Positions 35,101 through 50,100 of a stretch of DNA of 64,000 bases are shown here, piece after piece; position 1 is the first letter of the stretch, and the number at the start of each line of letters is the position of its first letter. The notes beneath the pieces are model-generated. The model ran no database searches. It was given only the letters and a program-made list of their open reading frames with translations, and had not been told where the DNA came from. This stretch comes from Torymus aiolomorphi (taxonomy: Eukaryota; Arthropoda; Insecta; Hymenoptera; Torymidae). The stretch is from assembly GCA_036365515.1 (NCBI GenBank), contig CM070873.1:225943876-226007875 (forward strand), given 5' to 3'. Both the position numbers and the translations under genes were made by a program.

Positions 35101-38100
35101 GTAGGCGCATATCTCCGAAAATAATAATATAATAATAATAATAATATAATAAATAATAATAATATAATGATATAATAATATAATAATATAATAATATAAT
35201 AAATAATAATAATAATAATTTTTTTTATCCGTGGAGTCGGAGAATGCATTGACGCACCATAGGGGAGGCATACGGGCCTCAATACCCCGTGTGTAGGACT
35301 CAGTTCTTCAAACATTTTGACCTCGGAGCGGGCGACGAACCTAGAAGGAGAATACCTACTAAACTCCCACCTCCTTAATCCGGGCCTATAACCACGCCGG
35401 TAGCCTATTCGGATTTCTTCAGCGCGACGTCCCTATAATTCCTGCAGAAGAATTCTTCCTGCGTTTAACGGTTTTATTGTACACCCGGCATTAACGCCCT
35501 ACCTACGTATTGTTATCTAGCTCGCTAATAAAGGCACTCTCGCGTTCGGTTTTCTTATGTAGTCCGCGAGGTGCTCTTCGGATTTTTCGCGCAGCACACT
35601 CACTACGTAGCTCACGCCTGTATTACAGAATTCTCTCTTTTCTCGCCCTACCGTATGCTCCAATTCTACTCCTTTATCGGCCCAGCTACTACACTCAAGA
35701 AAGTATGTTCCGCGTCATCCGATTTCGCCTCACATTACATGCATGCAGGGCTACGTACCTTGCCCATCTTATAGAGATAGATGGGGAAGAACCCGTGTCC
35801 TGTAAGGAACTGCGTCATGTAATAGTTGACTTCACCATGTTCGCGATCAGCCCACGGACGTATCTGCCAGATGAGTCTGCGTATCCACCTCCCTTTTTCG
35901 GGGCGGTCCCAGTCAACCTACCACGCGCCTAACACGATATCTCTAACTTTTTTGGTCGCGTTGACCTTTCCTATACGGTCTTTGTTGTCGTAGACTAATT
36001 TTCCGACACCATTCGGTACGAACATGAGCGATCCTTAGTGCGCAGAGTCGTTGGACTGCTCCCGGTTTTTTTCGGTGGAATTCTACGTCCAGGGTATCCG
36101 CCAACATCTCCTCGCCGCAGACCAAAATAGAGTGTACGACAGACATAAGCAGTATCCGTCTGCTCGTTTTGGCCCGCCTACGTTCGCGATCAGCCAGCTC
36201 AGTATTGGATAAACCATTGCCGCTTTTTCTGACGCAGGTTTAATGTGCTCGAAGAAGCTTAGCTTATTATCGAGCCATAGCCCTAGGTACTTTATCGCCG
36301 TTTCTGTCTCAATAGTCGGTACAATAGTATTTAGTCCCGGTGCCCTCCTGTTCTCGAGTGAGCCCATTGCTTACTTCAATTCGGCTTCCGTGATCATCGG
36401 AATCTCGCCTACCTCTGTTGCCTCGTCTAGGCCCCCTAGGCCCCCTAAGGACGTGAGTCAGAAAGAGTTCGTCTACAATCCTATTCATAGTCTGTACATC
36501 ATGTGTTACTCTGAGTGTGGGAGGATTCAGTCGCCTCATTGCAATTCTGTGCCCATTCCCCTCGACATCTGCGTCGATATCCTCGATTAATAGTTTAAAC
36601 TTAACCTTCTTGCTCTTATTTATTGCCCACTGTTGCGCGTTCTTCGCGATCTGGTACTATGCGTCTTAGTTCCGCGATTTCACCATTCCATCAATACGCG
36701 ACCTGTCTCTTTCCCATCATCTTTTTCCTGAACATAGTTACCTCGCATGCGTGGCGTAGGATACGCATCCCTGCATTCGAGATATCCTCCGCTGATACAT
36801 TGTTTTATTCTAATCTTCGCTGTAGTATTTTGTCTGCACCAATTTGATCGACAAAAAAGGACGGAGAGCAGAAGTATAACGATCACCTTTAGGAGACCAG
36901 GGTGTAGGCAGACGACAGTCGATGTCACATGGGCATCGGAGGGACTTGCTCGTAGGGTAGACGGTTAGAGAGTACTGGAGGACTACACCGCAAGTGACCA
37001 CTAGAACACCTCATTCTCGGTATAATTGCAGTCGGGCCACGGGACGGCCAACCGGTACTAGAAGAGTTTAGATTTAATACCGCTAAAGTGAACACGGACG
37101 TATTCAGCCTGATGATCTGCAGCGAGTACGTCGAAATGAATAATAATAATAAATTTTTTTTTGGCCGTGGAGTTAGAGAATGCATTGACGCATCATAGGA
37201 AAGGCATATAGAGCTCAGTCATTCTATCCTTTTCGTCATTCATGAGGACGGCGATCCTGGAAGGAGAATACCTACTAAACTTCCACCTCTTTACGCCGGG
37301 CTTATAACCACGCTGGTAGCCTATTCGGATTTCTTCAGCGTCGTGCCCTATAACTCATACAAAAGAATTCTTTCAGTATTTAACGTTTTTTTTTTTACTC
37401 TGTACCTGGCGTTATCACCCTGCCTAAATTTTGTTACCTACCCTACTATTTACGGCGCTTCGCGTTTGATCTTTTTGTGTAGTCGACGAGGTACTCTTCG
37501 GATTTCTTTTTGCACAGTACGGCAGTACTGTACAAAAAGTAGTCTCTACGAATCTCTCGTCTACGTCCCACTTTTTTCTCGCCTAGCATCACACCTATTA
37601 TCATGCCTGATGTTATCCTTGCCGTAATATGTTCAAGTCCTTTCCTTTTTTCTGCCCATCTATTGCGCGCAAAAACCGTATGTTCCACTGTATCTTCCTC
37701 TGTTCCACAGCACATGCAAGCAGGGCTCCGTACCTTGCCCATCTTGAAGTGATAGGAAAGAGAAAAGCCGTGCCTCGTTAGGAACTGCGTCACATAGCAG
37801 TCATATAGCATATGCAAAGCGACCTGCAAAGGCACCGGCAGTATTCAGGTCACCCTTCTCCTTGCTGATGAGTACCAGTCACTGCGCTTTCCACCGCTTA
37901 CAGAAGTTATCCTGCTTCAGAAAGCCGTTATCCACATCCAGCAGCAGCTGCGGGCATGCCCGCACCGCTACCTTCACTGCTTTTCCGGTATACCGTCCGG
38001 TTCGGATGCCTTTCTGTTCTCGAGTGAGTTCACTGCCTATTCTAGCTTTGCTTTTGTGAATAGCGGGATGCCGCCTATGCCCTCTATCGTATCTGGTCCC

Positions 38101-41100
38101 CTTTGAGCGTGTGTCGGGAACAGTTCGTCTACTATTTTGGCCATTGTCTATACGTCGTGTATGATACTCGGCGTTGAGAGGCTTAGCCGTCGCATTGCCC
38201 TCCAGTCCTCAATCCTACGCGCCAGGCCCTCCGATGCCAGAGTGACATCGACTATTATTTCTCTGTACTCTGGTCTTCTGAAGGCCATCGTGGTACCTCT
38301 ATTAAGTAGTATTAGTCCTGTTGTGGCTGGTATCTCTACGACGGCCTTACCTCACGTGTCCGTTTGCTCATCGCATTCGGCGGCTTCTCAGTTTAAATCG
38401 CTTCCTATTGGGTCCTTGAATAAGTTCTCGCTTTTCCCTAACAGATGGCGTTACTAGGACTAAGTGTATGTAATTTCAGATGCTAGCGCATCTATAATGA
38501 AGTACTGTCAGTAAGCTTGAACTTAAGTGTGTGTTAGTTCGCCATAGTGTAAACAACGTTTTTTGTTCTTACTACTAAAAATGTCAAGTTTTGTGCCAAT
38601 TAAAGAGTATTTGCGGGGAAATTTATTGCACTATTTTATTAAAAAAAATCTGCAGCTGAAGCGCACAGGAGTCTTGTTGAAACTTACGGTGACCATGCTC
38701 TGTCGGAAACGACATGCAGAGACTGGTTTCGACGCTTCAAAAATAACGATTTTGATCTTGGAGATAAAGAACGTGCTGGTGCACCAAAAAAGTTTGAAGA
38801 CGAAGAATTGGAGGAATTACTAAATGAAGACTCATGTCAGCTAACCACCAAAGCTGGTCTTATTTTCGGTAGAGCTTAGCACCAAAAGCACCCCTCCTTC
38901 TCGGGTACGTCTGATGGCTTGGAGCGTCGTTTTCGTCTCCTCTGGATTTACCTGCTCCTTGATTGTCTGTACAATTTTTGCATACTTACCTTCACTTGAT
39001 TTAATCAACACTGTTTCTGTTCTCGGTCTGCGGGGCTTGTTAGTTCTGCTTTGCCGCCTCGTTGTATCAACAGTTGTTTTCTGGTGAGTTTTGTCTTCTA
39101 GCGCCTCTTTACCTTTCTTCTTTTGACCCTTCCTTGTCTCTACTGTTGACCAATGACATTTTCAAAGCGAAAGATTGGTGTTGTAGGCCCTGATTAAAAA
39201 AACCCATTCATTCCTTTAAAAAGCTGTTAGTTGAATCGACTTTAATGAGGATTTTTTACTGACTTAATATATGGACTATATAGGGAATTCAATAGGATTT
39301 AATAGTTTTTTTTAATCAGGGGGGGTCTCCATGTCCTTGTCAGATACCACCAGCTGATTCAGTTTTTTTTCGACTGGGGTCATCTGGCTTTCTGGGCTTA
39401 TTGCTTCCGCAGCTCTCCGTTTGCCGTCTTTTTTACTTTTTGGCGATTGTTTGTTTGGCGAGGAGTACGAATCGGTTTTGAATAGTGCTGCAGTCGCGCC
39501 TCTCAAGCTTGAGATCGCTCATCTTTATCTCTAAAAGAGGTATTCCTCCTCTAGATTTATTGTGAACTTTTACTCTGCCTTCTGTATCTTCTTAGATCAT
39601 GCCGCCCTAGCTCGTCTCCGCTCTCTCGAGCTTTGCGACCTAGCTTTGGAGCTCCACTCTCTGAACAGCTTTCAGCAAGCATCGCGCGGCAAGTCGAGCT
39701 CGCCTGGAAATCTGACGCATTGCTTTATATAGCCAATTGACTGGTTCTGGCTGAGATACAAGCCGCCCGTCTTGCCATCAGCAAGAGCTAAAGATTGTTC
39801 AGAAAATCCAGGCTCCAGGATCTTCTTTTGGCAGCTCATGGGTCCACCACGGATGTTTTTAGTTGCCCGTTATCCTCCGGCGGGTATTCTCCTATCAGCC
39901 ACCTACAGAAGTGCCCGATGCGGGACTATCTAACCCGACACGGCGATATTCCATTGTCCGCAACTGCTTATTCAATATAATCGCAGCTGACCAGACCCAG
40001 CTGGCTCTTCCCCGATCCGCAACCTGGGGACGTGTTCATTAGCATGGAAAAGTGCTCATCTATCGTTAGATAGAAGCTAGGAATAATAATAATAATAATA
40101 ATGATAATAATAATAATAATAATATGATCGCCTGGATTACCGTAACGTAGTGCGTACGCAGAGGGTTAATATTGGTAAAGCTATTAATATTTACACTGTA
40201 ATTATTATGAACTCCACACTAATAGTCGTACTGCTACTTCTATACATAAAAGTGGGCTAACTTTTCATTCTCAGCCTCTCGTAATATTACATTGTGCAAC
40301 AAGGGGAGAAAATGACTTATTTCAAGCGAGTGCTGAAAACACCTCACACGAGTTCTCAATAGTTTTTGTTCAAGTGTTACATACCATATTTATTTAACGA
40401 GTTCGTGATAAGGCAGTTTTTATGCATGGAAGTTTGGTAGGCGTTTGTGCGTTTCGAGTAGTGCACATTTAAAATGTTTATTATCTTAAATATAAAGTTA
40501 GTTTTTTTTATTTTTGAGTTAGTGGGTCTATTTATAATTCTCTCCTGGACAAAATAAGACAAAAAAAAAAAAACAAGAATCGAATAAAATTTGAAGATGC
40601 GGCACCTTGATGAATGAAATTAAAAATGTATTAAGGCATATGATTTTTAAAAGTCGAAATATTTAAAAAATGTTCGTCTGATTTCTTATTTTAGGGGCTT
40701 ATATTGCTCATTTGACTTATTTCTCTAAACTTATTTAATATAAAAGTAGCAAATATGGTTTTATATTAAATTATTAATAATTTTAGTAATACTGATATTC
40801 GACGCCGATAGTATAGCCCATACATCCTTAAGTGATTTTTTGGCCCTCTGATCAAGGTTAATACTATTATCCTGATGTAATATGTAAGATAGAAATGTAT
40901 ATTTAACAAGAGTTTCAATTTGGTAGTGATTGCCGTAAAACATCCTTCTTTCAGCTACCCTTGCTAGCTACACTTGGTTAGTCGTAAACAATGACACTCC
41001 CACCCTCCATGTACGAATATAATGTTTTTATTAGTATGATTAGTAAGATGCGTTTCCATTAATTTATATATGAATGTAATGTTGCGAAATCAAGCCATGC

Positions 41101-44100
41101 TGTATACATCGGATGTTAAATGTTGAACCAGCTTAATACCTTGTCTGCTATGATGCTAGGCTATGTGAAATTTTAACCAGTAAGATAATAAATACTCTAA
41201 TGATTAATATCGGTATTCCATTCCCAAACCCTGAAAAACTTCGTTCAACCACAATCATACATTCTCCTTGTTAGTAGAAGAAAAAAGACAGTTAAATTAT
41301 ATTTTAACACTTAAAAACAATTTTAAAATTTCCTCAAATTCAAAATCACATGACTTTCACGTCATTGCAGAATTAACCAATAACAGGCTTGAATAAAATA
41401 CATTTAGCAATATTAGCAATAATCACTACGATTATCTTTATTTTCATTAAAACTACCATAACTGTTATTCTTATCGTTTACTCATAAGACTGTGTCTAAA
41501 GTAGAAAAACAAATATAAAAAATATTTGATTTAATGTAAAACTTGAAATAAACCTAAATAATTTAACTTAAAAATATATTATCGTGAAAAAATTAATTAT
41601 TCGTGCTTGTTATCTTTCGATGAATTCAACTGAATGCTAAATAAGCTCTGGTGCATCTCGTATATCTATACCCTTTCCTCCTTGCTGCATAACCATGGTC
41701 GGCGCAGCCTGCGATTCACGACGCGGCGCTCACGGGCGTCGTCGAGGGCCGGGGTCACCGGGTCGTAAACGAGGCTCTCGAATCCGGCACTGGCGGCGTG
41801 GAAATCATCACGGAAAAGTTCGCCATGGCAACGGAATCAATCCTGACCCTCGAGACGGAAACGATGAACAACGAAATCCTGGGCGAGACGACGGATTATC
41901 CGAAGTACACGACACGCGATCAGGAGCAGCTCACCGCTACGACCACCGAGGTATGATGCCGATGTGGCGATCCTTTTATTTTTATCCGTTGCTTTCTCTC
42001 CCTCTCACTCTCGCTCTCCCTCGCTTTTTTCCCTCTTACCGTTTTCGTCCTTCTTCAATTTTTCCCTTCGATTTGTAGAGTGGCGCCCAATGCCGGTCGT
42101 AAAAATTTTATGTATGGAGCATTCTATTCTACGTTAACTCGACGCTCGTAAAAATTGAAAATATTTTAAGTTTTGCGGAAATAGAGTATATTTTACGACC
42201 AATAAGCATTATCAAATCTTGAGTCTCTTTAGTTTTATATTTCAAGGGTATATTTACAAGTGTTTACTAAAATAGATAAACTTCATTCAAAACGCCCATA
42301 ATAATGCATACGACTACTGTTATTGATATAAGGTAATCGAGGTAGTTCGGTCACTAATCTAATTCGGTCACTTTTCTAGTTCTCTACCTCCACTTACCCG
42401 AAAGCATAAATAACCAATGTCGGCAGCTTCGAAATATCAAAAATATACTTTTATAAATCGTTTTCAATTGTTAGAAAATGATCACTGCATTTTTGTATGA
42501 GTTGATTCTAGTGAGCCTCGCGTCTTATAAAGTTAAAAAAAAAACAATTATTTCGCTTATAGTCGAAATATAAGCTTAAACTCCCGATCAAAACTGGTAC
42601 AGGCAGAAAGATGAGGGCTTTTTCTTGAAATTCGTATGGAAAAAAATATTAAAAAATTTTGTTTGTCACTTATATATCGTCGACTTAGTGAAAAAGCTTT
42701 ATTAGACATATAAGTAAGTAGAAAATGCAAAAAAAAAATATAGCTTCTAAATTATTTCAAAATTTTTCGAATCATTTTCACTTGTTTACAAGAGAATCAA
42801 TCCGAAAAGTGGATGTATTATTTACACATGCTAAGGGTAATTTTTTTTATGTAGCTCTAATTAACAAGACTAATTTCGTTTTTGAAGTGTTCGAGATTGT
42901 TTCCGTAGCAGAAGATGGGTTGTATTTTAACTTATGTCTATACATTTTTTCGATTTGGCCTTGCAAGAAAAGTAAATAACTTTTTTGGATTAAATCAGCC
43001 GAAATAACTAAATTTTGCTCCGTTTGAAGTCAGTATCACTCCCTGGGTGTCTTCAACTTTTTTCTTCGTAGAAGATATACTATATTTTGACGTTTTTTCA
43101 AGTTTTCTCCAAACATGCTTGCAGAAGCATACGAAAAATTTTCCGCTTAAGGTGGCCGAATTACCTCGAATTACCCTATGAAGAATCCACCATCAGCACT
43201 TGAATCGCATAAGTAAAATTAAATATCCAACTAGATACGTGAAAACAAATTTGTTACCCTACCTAAACGATTTCTATACGCTTTGAATTACATTAATTTA
43301 AATACCGAATGATTCCATATTTCAGTGGTAAAAAATTATTTTACTACTGAAAATATCGAATCTTTCACTATTTTACATTTAGAAAGTAACAAAATAAAAA
43401 TCATTTTGAAAGTCGGACCTCCTTTATCTGATCCACAATAAAAAAACATGCATAAACAATTAAATCAACTGATATTATTATTCCACACACGACCTGAAAT
43501 TTGCTTAGTTGCCGGCGAGCACGGATGCGGCCGACTTTGATCTATCAGCAACGGCGACGATGGCATCGCCCGATTCAAACGAGGAGGAGGCAGTCGGGGC
43601 TACTTCCCTCGCCTCCGTCTATCTTTGGGAAGTCAGCACGACGCTCGAGGACACTTCGACGGAGACAACGACGGCAACGGCGACGACCAGCGCCGGCACG
43701 TCCCCCGTGGATGAAGACGCTACCGCAACCGCCGCTGTCACCGCGATAACAGAAGTGCCGGACTCGACCTCCATTATCGTCGCCTCAGTGGAGTCGAGCG
43801 AGAACTGCGTTACTCAGAGGTAGGCTTGCTTACTGTGTATAAGCATCCTTGTCCCGCTGTGGGTCCGGGTTATTGAATAGAATATTTGGTAGAGCGATAA
43901 ATTACAAGCTGGAGTGTTTGGTGATTTATCTATTCTTTGCTTTTATGAGACTTATAACAGAAATTAGCTATCACATAAGAATTAAGGAAAGCGCTTCTTT
44001 TGTCGAGTCGTACTCATATCGTGAGTGCAACCGTACTCTAGCTGTCACAAGAGCATTCCAGACGTGACAACAGATTTGACTACGTTATCATTTGCTTCTT

Positions 44101-47100
44101 CATATACAAATATAGGGTTTAATCGTAAAAATATAATTAAAATTTTAAGTTTTTTTTTATAAAGTAAATGTAAATACAATATAATACAGTAACTAAAGCT
44201 ATAAAATTTAATTGGATCAATATAAAGCTCAATGCGTAAAACAAAGTTTGTCTATACGTTGCCAAGAAATACATTTCTACCTGCATAGGTACAAAAACGC
44301 AATATTTTTATATCATTATTATAAATAATATCCTAGAAATCAATTGACCGATTGTAACTGAATAATGCTTATTCAATTATCAGTTGTTCACGTTTCTTCA
44401 TATGGTGAAGTTTTTCATTAACAAATATTAAACATTTTTTAAATAATTTTTCTTCATTAGGATTTTTATTTATTTTTTAATTTGATCTTTTTTAATTTAA
44501 AAATTTTAACTTCACTCTAACCAATGTTTTTCTATGATTATATAAAGTAGTCCAAGATATAAGTTTCAAACGGAGGAGGCTCAATAAGGGCCGATTGCAA
44601 CCCACTCTAAATTTGACCAAAACCTGTTGGAAAATGTTGGTTAATGCTAAAAATAGGTTTTTAGAGACATTCTGACCTAAACGGAGCTATCCTTGATACA
44701 CCTACCCATAATCATTTATCGTGATCAGTCAAGGGTGCTCTGCTGTTAGCTGATATATGAGAGATTATAGATATTTTGATTCACCATGGGATAGGTGTGT
44801 CGGGAATAGTACCATTTAGGCCCAAATGTCTCTAAAAACCTATTTTTAGCATTAACAAACATTTTCCAACAGTTTCGGCCCGTATTGACCCATCTCCGTT
44901 TGAAACTGATACCTTGGACTACTTTACACGGAAAAAAATTTGGAAGCCTGGGATGTCGGAGGTATGGAATTAACAGAAATCCAAAAAATACCGTATCTGT
45001 ACGTGTCCAAAATTGAATGTAGTCACTTCCAAATTGAATTGCGTGGAGTCCAACAATTTCGGTTGTGTACGGATCTCAAAATGGGATTATGTGTATGCCA
45101 TGTTGGAATGGCGGGGACTCCGAGACTTTCGGTACCGTCGGGATACGCCCATGGAGTCCTCAGGCCCCCATTCTTGGTATCTCGGCGGGTCGGCTATACA
45201 TTCGGACGTATTTCACGCGCGCCGCTTCGTAAATATACTAATATAATATATATAAACGGTTCAAAACGTGTGTGCTATATTATACTATAATAATACTTTG
45301 ATATATAATGATGAAACGCATATATATATGAGAAAAACGCGCGCAAATGCGGACCGTTCCCCTTCTCTCAACGCTGTCGCGCCACGATACCAGAGATGGG
45401 GGCCTCAGACGTCCAAAGTGGAATCGCTACAATACCGAAAATCTCGAAGTCTGGGGATGACCGAATTGGAGTTCAGAACATACGTTTTTGAATCGTGAAG
45501 ACTCCGAAGATATTGGATTCTTACAGGTTCAACTTTGGATGCGCCTTAATTCCAAATTCGTCATAAATTAAGACGATCGATGGTATTGCACGGAGCCCAT
45601 ATATACCGGAGGTCTGGAGATCCTAAATTTTTTTCCGTGTAGAGTAATCATAGAAAGAGAGATATATCTATTTTTAATTTATATTTCAAATTTCGATTAC
45701 ATCAAAGGTTGTAAACGTTTTCACTAATTTAAAATCATTATGTATCCTTTTAATTAAAATTTATAGAGTTAATTGTTTTCGATATACAGAAGCCGCATAT
45801 GAAATTATAATTACATTGTATTTTTTTATTTATTATTGTTTTTTTCTTTTTTTAATGATTAATGTTATAATTATCTTTTTTGTTATTAATAATTCGTAGA
45901 AATAAATAATAAATTGATTTCGCAAAAATTATGTGCTAATATATTGGCTACGGTTTTTTTATGATATTAAAAAATATATTAATTTATAATATAAAATTTG
46001 TTGATTTATATTAAGATAATAGTGCAAAAAAGGTATACATAAAACTTCCTCAAAAAATAAATTCTTCCAAACATTCCAGAAGAAGTATCACATTTAATAA
46101 TAGTAAAGTTTGCATTAAAAAAGGGATATAAATTTAATGTTTACCGTGCTACAACTTTATCAATACACATTGTGATCTTAAGAAAATTAAGATCTTAAGA
46201 ATGTGCATCACGTGAAAATTTAGCGCACTACACTGTAAATTTTGTGTTTCATAAATTTTTCAGCGATATTCAATAAAAATTGTCGTGATTTATAGTAACT
46301 TCTTATCGGAGTGTCACGGTAATTTTTACTAACTTTCAGTATAAATTTTACCCTGAATTGATGGGAATGTTGGTTACACGCGACGGTAGCGCTGCCCGTG
46401 CCGTTGCCGGAGACGGCGCGACAGCACAAATAACCCATTAATATCAATAATTAGATTCACAATAGAATAATTGCAAAAATAAATCCCAAAGCTGCGTTTT
46501 TGCCAGTCTCCGGGACACCCGGCGACGGCTGACATCGACAGGAGATCGTACAGTCAACGCCGCGCGGATCGAGCGATACACGTGCCGGACGACTGCAAGT
46601 TTGCTCACGTGGCAGATAGCTTTTAGAACTTCTTTAGGAAACTTTGAAGTAAAATATTGTTTAGGAACTAACACTAATTTATACTCAAAAACTAATTAAA
46701 TACATACTTTTATGAAATCTAAAATTTTTACCGTGACAGTCAGATATACAGTTTCCGGCATACGTCATCGCAAAAAGCTCTGGAACGACCACGTGGTCCA
46801 CAGTTACAGTCTGTACGGTAATTTTTTCCGCGAATTTTACGATAATTTTTCTGGAAAAATTCTATTCGCGTCCTTGGTGGAAATCAATTCCATTATTTGC
46901 TTAATAAATAGCTATAGTTTCACCAATAATCGTCAAAAATTAGGCATTTTTCTTGACCATTTCTATTTCTTGACCATTTCTATATCTTCTAACCATCGAT
47001 GAAACGATTTTTCCGATCGTATTCACCATTTAATAGACAAAATAATAGAAAAAGTTTTTTCACAATTAGCTTATTATGAGTATTTGAAAGATATTGGCCA

Positions 47101-50100
47101 GTTTTTTAGTTAGGAAATGGCTAGTAAGAGGCTTGCTATTATGGCGAGGAGTGAGAGAGACAATTATCAAACAAAAGAAATCATTGTTTTCGTTTGTATC
47201 TCTTGAAACAGTACTATAAATGAATTAAATACCCACAATTCGTGTTTACATTTTTGTTAGCTACTTTTTTTAATATTTGTTTTTAAATACATGACCAAAG
47301 TACTGAGAAAAATTAGTAAAAACATTTTAATGTTGTGTTATCTCCATTAAATAAAGAATATGACCTCAAAAATCATCTCATCACTATCCAGAAATTAGCT
47401 ATTTTTACTAGTTATTTATTAAGTTCCTGGCCATTTTTCGATAGACAAATTTCTACCAGGGGTGTTAAAGAATAAAATTAAAAATTAAAAATTAAAATCC
47501 TCGGTTTCATTTCTGAAAAAATTTTCCGGGTGAAACCGGATAGTTATATTTTTTTTTCTCAAAACAATATGAAACATTGTATCTCTGTTATATTCTGACA
47601 CTGTAGAGCAGAGAAGCCTTCTAACTCTTTCAGTCACAGCAGGCCACCAGTGACCCACCTAGGTAACATCAGTTTTTTAACGTTTATAAGCAGTATGTAA
47701 CCGATTTCGTTGCGGTTTTTTGTTTCTTACCTCCCTAAGACTCCAATATGTGTAAAAAATGATATATTGCATAAATATTTTAAATAATTATTGTAGATAA
47801 CAAATTAGTATAAAAAAGGCATAATTTTCTAGAAAAATTCATGACTCAAAGGGTTAAGGCGGTCTTACACACAGTGGCTTCTGAGGCCCGAATCAGTGAA
47901 AAAAAAAAAAAAAAACAAAAATAAATATACATTATTTGTGATAAATAAGCCAAGGTAGAAGTTCTCAGGCTTAATTTATACAGAGATATAGCATTTTCAA
48001 TACTGTGGCTTTAAAGTAACTTTTTGAGAGAACCATTCGGTGGATTTAGATGAACCAAAGCTATACTTTAAAGTCATGTAGTTATGGTCCAAAGCGTTGA
48101 AAATATAAAATTTTTTGAGTTAATATTTTTTAAATGTGAAAACAATATTTTAATTTCATTAATTTTATGAATTTTTGTGGTTTTTAGCATTACAAATTAT
48201 TTACTCAAATAATTTTTATATTTTCAACTCTTCCTAATGATTATCCATTAGGTCCTCATTTGTTCTCCTTCTTGAAACTCTTGCCTGTACCTGATATCCA
48301 TTCTCCCATATAAAATGGTTAAAACAGTATTTCTGGCACCTTAGCATGTGTTCATCTATAATATTTTTATTTCAGAACGCGTTTCACTTAAAGCTATTGT
48401 TAGAGCAGTCAATATCGGCGGTCTGTCCTGAACTTCTTCTTGTACTTCTGATCCACCCACTGTTGAGTGATATTTTAACATATTGTGCTGAGTCATATTA
48501 TTATTGATAATACTAAAGTAAGATAAATATAGAATATGCAGCGGGTAAAGTACAAAATCCCAATTGAAACTTAAGAAGTCAATATTTTTATGGTCAAAAG
48601 TACATAAGTACATAAAATTCGATAAGGCCATATTTTCAATCATAACTTGATTACACATATCACATACTATATACATATCATTGGTTCGGTGGAAAAAAGT
48701 GTCAATTCAAATTTTGCTTGAAAAAGGTGTCAGTTCAAATTTTGTTAGAAGAAGATGTCATTTCAAATTTTGTTTGAAGATGGTTTCAGGAGCACTTTAT
48801 TTCCCATAGATTTTGTCGTAATTTTTTTCGAGATTTGTGTTCGACTCCCAGATTCGATATAATCGCTCCGCAAAAAACTACATTATCTCAAATTGCCTTA
48901 TGTTATAATAGAATGTAACGGTACCAGTTATTTAATAATACTTTTACACACTATTCACCTCAGTTTCTCTACTCAAACATTATGAATAGGTGTTTTAGTT
49001 AAAATATAAAATTATCAATTTAAAAATCAAAATATATAATTGTTTTCTTGGCTTTCTTGGCCATTCTATCCATTGATGAAACGATTTTTTCGATTATATT
49101 CATCATTCACCTGCAGGTTCTGAAAATTTTTCAATTTCGATATCGATGAATTCCTATGAAATTGCACATGAAACGAAATAAGTCCTTCCAATTTTAAATC
49201 AGATCAAAAATAAAAAAGATTTTCATAGTTTATTCAATTTTTTTTATTGGGCGATATATACTTGCAATGTTGAAATTTCGTTGAAAACATTTTTTTTGTT
49301 ACTTTAAGATCCATATTTTTATATGATATGGTTTTTTAAATTATAACATATGAACGAAGGATTGTAAACCAATTTTAGTAATGTGACCAATTCTCGCTCC
49401 CAAACCACCTTAATAACGACTATAATTAATTAATTATCTATGTTATCTTAGAATAAGAGTTGTCGTGATGATTTTCTTACATGATTTAAAGGCATCTAGG
49501 TTTCTTGGTAGAATTTGAATATTTTAATATGTTAATTTATTTACTTTGATATTATAAATTCGAACACTGCATAAATTAAGAAGAAAAAGCTCTAATTTTG
49601 AAAGATTTTAGAAATGGTTTTAAAAGCCAAAGGAACGCTTATACGTATATCATTAAAATATGATCTAGTAAGAGGCAAAAAGTACGAAAAATATATTCCA
49701 CATGCAATTTTCGAACCGCAGGCAAGAGCTCAAGAGCACTTCTGGCGACAAAGTTCGTTTTGAGATGACATCATCTATGAATCTTGACGAGACTCCGACT
49801 GGGACACCCCAGACAAGGACGACGAAGACGACCCAGCCAACAAGTACCACTGCGCTAAAGACGTCGCCACCGCCGTCACCATCGCCACTACCAATAAATA
49901 CTACGGTTCAGAAAAACACGACTAATACTAGTACATCGAAAATATCGCTGAGCAGTACTACGAAACTGAAAACGTTGCAGACTAAGAAACCCACGCGAAA
50001 AACGAATACGACTACACCAAAAACGTTTCCGACTAATATAACCACGCCAAAAACATTGCTGAGAAAGCATACCACGCCAAATAAGTTGCTGACCAAGCAA

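Larger units (their letters stand above)
34148..41707 (+). other. 7.6-kb transposon-filled intron
   Basis: The largest mapped intron runs from GTAAGT to GGTCGGCGCAG. Its centre (35.1-40.1 kb) is R1-type LINE, mariner and MITE remnants. The flanks are AT-rich, with a short run of ATCCGGAT / GGATCCGGATC palindromic motifs at 34520-34650. Confidence 0.6.
43820..49721 (+). other. 5.9-kb MITE-rich intron
   Basis: Contains two adjacent inverted-repeat elements (44544-45641), another at 46312-46740, a dispersed repeat (46920-47460) and a small tandem array (48696-48780). The rest is AT-rich. No further exon fitting phase 2 was found. Confidence 0.55.

Noticed and set aside
34939..35315. Tyr/Ile-rich frames
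   Set aside because: They are translations of the AAT microsatellite.
35510..35932. 140-codon + strand frame
   Set aside because: Antisense to the LINE ORF2 C-terminus on the - strand.
41695..42078. 127-codon Arg/Gly/His frame over the 41.7-kb exon
   Set aside because: It is in the wrong phase for the flanking exons; the phase-0 frame gives a Glu/Thr-rich sequence that fits both neighbours.
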